Below the pieces are notes generated by a model. That model was given only the letters and a program-made list of their open reading frames with translations, was not told where the DNA came from and did no database searches. From the NCBI GenBank assembly GCA_948470475.1, contig OX419345.1, positions 17,029,933-17,093,932 of the forward strand: a stretch of 64,000 nucleotides of DNA, in the 5' to 3' direction. This document shows, piece by piece, positions 59,201 through 64,000 of the stretch. The DNA is from Galaxea fascicularis. Its lineage: Eukaryota > Cnidaria > Anthozoa > Scleractinia > Euphylliidae. Both the position numbers and the translations under genes were made by a program. Each line of letters starts with the position of its first letter. The first letter of the stretch is position 1.

Positions 59201-60860
59201 AAGGATTTGGAAGGGCATTAAGCAAATAGTAAAATTTAAACCACAAACTAGCCAGAGGCTCATTAAGATTGTAGATAACAATTCTGAAATAACTGAACCT
59301 AAACTTGTTGCTGATGCATTTAATAATTATTTTGCCAAAATTGGTAAAAAATTAGAAAATGAAATACCAAGTTCACCCAACAGCCCAATGGTATACTTAA
59401 ATAATCCAATATGCAATAGTTTTTATATTTTTCCCACCACATGCAGTGAAATTGAAACTGAAATATCTCAGCTAAAAACTGGTAAGTCTGTAGGACCATC
59501 TAGCATTCCAGTTGACATACTAAAAATGCTAAAAACCTATATATCCAAGCCACTGGAGATTGTCTTCAATGCTTCCCTTTCAACTGGTGTTGTTCCCAGT
59601 GACTTCAAAATAGCAAACATCATACCTGTGTTCAAAAAAGGATCACAGTCTTGCTTGTGCAATTACCGCCCTATTTCCCTCATTTCTGTCTTTAGTAAGC
59701 TCTTAGACAAACTTGTATATAACAGATTAATTAAATTCTTAGAAAAAAACAAAATCCTATTTGAAAATCAATATGGTATCTGGGTATCCTAATTGATTCA
59801 AATTTAAACTGGAAGGATCAGGTTGAATGCATTGTTAAGAAGATTAGAAGAAGCATTGGTATCCTCTCCAAACTTCGATATTATATTGGCCTAGATATTT
59901 TATTAAGCTTATATTATGCCCTTATATATCCTTTTTTGACGTATGGAATAATTATCTGGGGAAATACCTATAAGACCACTCTTCAGCCAATTTTCATTTT
60001 ACAAAAAAAGGCAATGCAAATAATTACCTTCTCTAGATTTGATGAGCACTCTAGTCCTTTGTTTAAATCTCTTGAAATTATAAAATTTTTGGACCTAGTA
60101 ACTTTTTATTTAGCCATCTTTATGTACAAATATCACAATAAATTATTACCATCTGTTTTTATTCTTTTTTCACTAGAATAACACAGATTCATAACTATAA
60201 TACTAGGCTTGCTGCAAAACAGTCTTATTATCTCCCAAAAGCAAGAACAAATTATGGAATATTCAATATTAGATTTCAAGGACCATCCGTATGGAATTCC
60301 ATTGATGAAGATATTAAATCATCGCCTTTGTCTTTATTCAAAAAGAAGATGAAACAGCACTTTATCAAAGATTACTAGACATCTGTACATCGATTCTAAG
60401 ATAAGAAATAATACTGTTTTGCAATGTAAGAATTTTTATTTATTAGTCATTTTAATATACTGGTAGTTTACTTAACTCTGTTTATCTCTATTTTTGTGTG
60501 TATCTATGTCTGTTTGTTCTTGTGTCCCTGACCTCAACATTTAAATATCTTTTCTTTCAACTGGCTGCCTGGCATTTTTAACTTTTAGGTTATTTCGGGC
60601 AGCCAGCACCCCTATCATTTGCAATATGTATATTTATTATATGGGTAGCTCCGTGAGCGGGCAAGATAAACCAAATCCCGTGCTGTGATTGGCTACCCAA
60701 GCGGGCAAGATGGAGCGATCTTGCCCGCTCGGGATTACGCGCTTTGTCCCGCAAGAAAAATTTCTCTGAAGCCGGCTCTTATCCCATATAATAAATCCTT
60801 TATTGACCAAGCTTGTTCGGTCAAGATGGCTGGATATTGGCCTACTTCTTTTTTTGCGAG

Positions 60861-60893
<33 letters not shown>

Positions 60894-61451
60894 CACGCAA
60901 AAAAAGAATTTGGCCAATATCCAGCCATCTTGACCTCTCGCTTGGTCAATAACCCATACATATATTTTTTTCTCTTGTAGTAATTATGGGGTGAAATAAA
61001 GTATTGTTGTTGTTGTTGTTGTTGTTGTTAAACCACATTCGATTTGTTAATGTTCTAATAGCGATATAAGATAAAGATAATTATGCTATTTGATTCGGCT
61101 GAGTTCTACAGTTCGTTACCTGATGCGGATATCATCAAAGTCTGATTTGTGCCCCGTCAAGTTGTGCTTGTTCTTTAATGGGATCAGTGGGTTATCGTCT
61201 TCGTCGGCAAAATGAATCCAGTTAGCTCCTAGTTCGACCTTCATGCCTGCAAACGAAGCCTGTTTCATTCTTCCACCGATGTAATCTTGTCCTTCCAACA
61301 CAAGAAAGTCAGTAACTCCTTGATCGTGAAGTGTTTTGGCGGCTGTGATTCCTGCAGCACCAGCGCCCAGGATTAAAACTTTTTTCCTTCCCACAGGAGC
61401 TGGCGCTACCACAGCGAAAGTTAAGCAAAAACATACAAGAAATATTTTCAT
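56210..61451 (-). CDS. Secreted flavin monoamine/polyamine oxidase
   Basis: Three exons with matching phases: 61451-61120, 57741-56930 and 56565-56210 (stop TAG), giving 499 aa. Residues 1-18 are a signal peptide (MKIFLVCFCLTFAVVAPAP). The dinucleotide-binding motif VLILGAGAAG (25-34) with E53 and IGGRM (58-62) defines the FAD Rossmann fold. LTKIFLKFP holds the conserved Lys (295) of polyamine oxidases. The C-terminal LFFAGEATHADWYGFIQGA closes the FAD site. It oxidises amines, most likely spermine/spermidine, releasing H2O2. The C-terminus ends in a short polar stretch (CKSKASQ) followed by a hydrophobic tail (PASLFAWLLVFNMCF), which resembles a GPI-attachment signal. The product is thus extracellular or surface-bound rather than cytosolic. 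Intron 1 (3.4 kb) carries an antisense LINE and a SINE. Confidence 0.92.
57980..58200 (-). mobile_element. tRNA-derived SINE in amine oxidase intron 1
   Basis: The tRNA-like head (58186-58114, minus) has a perfect 7-bp acceptor pairing GACCTCG/CGAGGTC, box B GGTTCGATTCC (58134-58124) and a slightly changed box A (TAGTCGGCAGAG). The anticodon arm does not pair cleanly, and a SINE body with CCTTTACTAGGGCTAACGCC follows, so this is a SINE rather than a working tRNA gene. Confidence 0.7.
60632..60796. mobile_element. 165-bp MITE in the LINE 3' UTR
   Basis: Ends ATTTATTATATGGG (60632-60645) and CCCATATAATAAAT (60783-60796) are perfect inverses. The interior has a second inverted set, GAGCGGGCAAGAT and ATCTTGCCCGCTC. 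Non-coding. Confidence 0.7.
60800..60952. mobile_element. 153-bp foldback MITE adjacent to the 165-bp element
   Basis: Two nearly perfect ~70-bp arms, from TTATTGACCAAGC (with GATGGCTGGATATTGGCC) to the inverse ending GCTTGGTCAATAA. The loop is about 13 bp between GGACC and GGTCC. It lies directly next to the 165-bp MITE. Confidence 0.75.
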
Positions 61452-62307
61452 CGTGATATGTTCTCGCGGTGGATAACTTGTGTAAAAGTAAAGAGACGCG
61501 AGGCGTACCCGGGAACTCACTCAATCGTGACCCACCCGCAGGGACTGCTGTTCTAATGGCCCTTATTCACGATGTCAGCCGTCTTTACACGCGCGCAGAG
61601 AATGATGGGATAATTGCTTGGTCACACACAGGCGGCCCAATCGTGGTGTGTGTCATCAAAAGTTGATACAGAAAAATTGACCGTTAAAAACCTAGAATTC
61701 CAACGAACCGAGTAGCGGTGGAAATATTTATATTCTAGCCAAATAAAACCTTCCTACCTTCCCTCTACTGTTTCTTGTCACTTTATGGGACGTCTAAATG
61801 CAATATCATCGCTTTTTTTTAAATCCCAGGTCACTGTCCATTCTAAATAAAGGGAAGGCCGGTGACTCGAGATCGAATCAGTCGCCGTTCGAAGGCCAAT
61901 AAATTCCCAAAACAGCGGAGTGCCCGCTTCAAATCACTAGCAGCAGCCACGCAGATAAATTTCCTCTCTTTCTTCGCCAACTTGCCCGAAAATTCGACCA
62001 CCACGAACGGGGAATCGCTCGTTTCACCGCTCATGAATTTGACCAATTTCGGCCAGTGGAACTAAGTGTAAAGAAACTTTGAATTAATGATGTATAAGTA
62101 GTTAAATTGAGCTCGTGCAGCGAACTGTAAAAATACAACTGAAGAGATCATGACTGTCTTTCGTTTACTCACGCAGTATACTCCCTTGGTGGACCTATCT
62201 TGGAACTCTTAGGCAGAGGCATGAGTTGGTATCGCCATTGATATGTTGATAACACTATTTATCTTGACTTATTCGTTCAGTGTCTCTATTATCTTTTAAT
62301 AACACAG
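61452..62307. promoter_or_regulatory. Intergenic between divergent amine oxidase and E2-like genes
   Basis: 5' flank of the oxidase (minus) and presumably of the E2-like gene (plus). I see no clear core promoter. Opposed short frames at 61843-62065 overlap on both strands and cannot be told apart; neither is supported. The first coding exon of the E2-like gene should lie here or is lost. Confidence 0.35.
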
Positions 62308-63083
62308 AGTACAGAAAGAGCTCAAGCAGCTGCAGTCCCTCAAACCTCATGGAATTGAAGTGAGCCTTCCATCAGACAGCCTTCAAATATGGGAAGCGAT
62401 AATACCAGGGCCGGACGAATCTCCCTACAAAGGCGAGTGTAATGTTAAAAGAATTAGTTTAGTTTAGCTTTCGTAGCTAGCTTTACCAGACTTGCAAAGG
62501 ACATTACAACAGCTTGGGCTTCACGTCCTAGGGGGCCCCACCCCTCTACGAAATAGTCACCGCAGAGCACATATATGTTTGTACTATGGCTTTATTTCAC
62601 TTGCTCAATCAGCTGCCATCAGTAGCCGTGTAAGTGGAGAAATGGCTGCAGCTTGGGTTGGAAAATGGAATTGCTTGGCCGATTGATTGTATCAGCTGAC
62701 CCAATTAGCCCTTGTATAAAACGTTATACTGGAAGGAGTCACGTTCCATCTTGAATTTGCTTCGTGAGCCATTGCTTCGTGAGAATCTGTCGCCACGTTT
62801 GCACATCTGCGGTTGTTTACGTGAACTTTCCTGTGGTTTCGTTAATGCTCAACAGCATCAGTTAAACTAAAATGTCGTAGGCAATTCGCACTCACATTTC
62901 TTTCACTAAATGGTCAGGTTTCTTCGTTTGTCGAGTATATATTCTGGTAGAAATTCGCAACAGATAGCATTTGATTACAAATTCCGGAGTAATGCGGTGT
63001 GTTTTGATTCTTTATTTTCCAGGAGGGCGTTTCAAAGTTCAAGTATATTTGCCGTATCCTTTTAAAATGCGTCCCTCATAACT
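62308..63083 (+). CDS. Ubiquitin-conjugating enzyme E2 (UBC domain), partial
   Basis: Two exons with fitting phase: 62308-62432 and from 63023. Together they encode the N-terminal half of a UBC fold: helix 1 VQKELKQLQSLKPHGI, strands with EVSLPSDSLQIWEAIIPG, then PDESPYKG joined to GRFKVQVYLPYPFK. The HPN motif and catalytic Cys would lie in a later exon that is not in the window. The intron starts GCGAGT, a GC-AG type that alone preserves the frame (Tyr-Lys-Gly-Gly). After YPFK the frame reads MRPS and a stop at 63081-63083 with no convincing donor, so the copy may be truncated. The first exon with the ATG was not found. E2 subclass undetermined. Confidence 0.6.
62433..63022. other. E2-like gene GC-AG intron
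   Basis: 590-bp intron with acceptor TTTATTTTCCAG. No embedded feature recognised. Confidence 0.5.
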
Positions 63084-64000
63084 TAACGAACTTCAGAGCA
63101 ACAATTGCAACAGTCTGAAAATTGACATCTTTAGGCAGTTATTTCTTGTTCAAGTATATCTTCAACTTAATTAAAAATACAATCCTTAACTGAATACCAA
63201 CCACTGTTCAGTGAAAATTATCCCTTGGCACCTCCTACGGTAAGTGTCTGAATTACATAATCATCCTAAGAGCTCTATATATTAAAACGCAAACCTTGAA
63301 CTAACTGCCGACCGAGTGGAAGAGACGGAACAAGTTTGATACGCCGAATTATAACAAACAACCGAAACAAAACAAAATAAGAACCTGAACAGCAAAAGTT
63401 TGGATAACTTGGCATACCTGTTTTGCAAATACCAATCGTAGCTGTAGGCCAGTGTTGTTTCGAGTCAGTGTCTCAACATTCTCACTCAGTGGGTAGGAGT
63501 TTTTTTAAAACTCTTTGGAGATATTATAATTAATTCTAACCAAGTACCAGAGCTTGAGCTCGCCTAGTGGTCATTACAGAAATATCTCAAACGTCATTTT
63601 GTCAGGGCAGAGTTATTATATAATAAAAGTAAGTTTTGAGGTGTGTTTTATAACACAATGAGCAGTTTCCTTAAGAAACCAAACCAGCCGCTAAGCCGAG
63701 CAGTTGGTTGAAGCGAATCAGAGAAACTTAAGGCAAAAGATGACCTCATGTTGATCTCCTATGCGATACATTTGCAATCACGAGGGGCGGGGAGGTTGCT
63801 TCCTATGGGGCACTATTGGAGATGTCTCACAATGTTTACAAATCATAGGTTTTTTTGGTTTACATACAAAACTTATCTGTGGAGAAACAAATCGTTCCAG
63901 CCATTACTTTGGTAGCACTTTTAACATTGTAACAGCCTTACGAGATATTTTTATGTGGTAGTTTTAGTGCGTTGCAATTTCTTTAATTTTCTATGAATTT
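63084..64000. other. Non-coding to window end
   Basis: No exon with an E2 HPN or catalytic-Cys motif and no repeat boundary seen. Confidence 0.4.

Larger units (their letters stand above)
58208..61029 (+). mobile_element. Defective jockey/CR1-like LINE, 5'-truncated with RT core deleted
   Basis: In one frame from about 58211: APE-type endonuclease remains (GIIYRHPNGD, CIIMGDFNIDLL, LQPTRITDHSATLIDNIFF, LTDHLP). A TGA then replaces an expected Trp at 59013-59015, and the RT N-terminal part follows (TGKSVGPSSIPVDILK, FKIANIIPVFKKGS, NYRPISLISVFSKLLDKLVY, LFENQYG). At about 59775 the sequence jumps to the distal part (LGILIDSNLNWKDQ, LIYPFLTYGIIIWGN) in another frame, so the YADD catalytic core is missing. 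Another frameshift near 60165 precedes the C-terminal NTRLAAKQSYY and VWNSIDEDI blocks. The 3' end has GAAATAAAG and a (TTG)n tail at about 61005-61029. Two MITEs sit in its 3' UTR. It is antisense to the host oxidase gene. Confidence 0.88.

Noticed and set aside
61843..62065. Opposed plus and minus frames of about 67 codons
   Set aside because: They overlap on complementary strands; neither joins in phase to the E2 exon at 62308 with a good donor.

Overview
The window looks like nuclear DNA of an anthozoan cnidarian, most likely a stony coral. This is inferred from intron-rich animal genes, AT-rich intergenic DNA, and many short terminal-inverted-repeat elements, tRNA-derived SINEs and LINE fragments of the kinds common in coral genomes. 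No bacterial or viral gene organisation is visible. All gene models were assembled by hand from splice sites and reading phase.

Layout. (1) 2.5-4.4 kb, minus: a large acidic, serine-rich first coding exon of a protein I do not recognise; its gene leaves the window. (2) 4.4-10.6 kb: intergenic, with a dispersed repeat carrying a nested 231-bp insertion, and a SINE inside a Harbinger-like MITE. (3) 10.7-29.5 kb, minus, with probable untranslated first exons and promoter near 32.7-33.8 kb: a complete 21-coding-exon TAO-type Ste20 kinase (946 aa, all exon phases consistent), its introns loaded with MITEs. (4) 36.1-39.4 kb: a divergent pair, a CCDC86/Cgr1-like nucleolar protein (minus, 4 exons, 122 aa) and an intronless FHIT dinucleoside triphosphate hydrolase (plus, 155 aa). 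Their ATGs are about 80 bp apart and both read ATGGCGGC. (5) 42.3-53.9 kb, minus: a 4-exon RBR E3 ubiquitin ligase with an N-terminal ubiquitin-like domain (345 aa). Its introns hold a hAT transposon with two nested insertions (including a 3-kb foldback element whose arms are short tandem repeats), a 2-kb GGT-core pentanucleotide array and further MITEs. (6) 56.2-61.5 kb, minus: a secreted flavin amine oxidase of the polyamine-oxidase type (3 exons, 499 aa). Its first intron holds an internally deleted LINE and a SINE. (7) 62.3-63.1 kb, plus: two exons of a ubiquitin-conjugating (E2) domain joined by an apparent GC-AG intron; the rest lies beyond the window or is lost.

The genes are ordinary housekeeping and signalling genes and do not form an obvious pathway. 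An RBR E3 and an E2-like gene lie about 8 kb apart, but functional coupling is speculation. The most unusual content is the transposon archaeology: three-level nesting in the RBR intron 3, a filled/empty-site pair for a 231-bp element, and two 164-bp copies of another element with different 5-bp target duplications.
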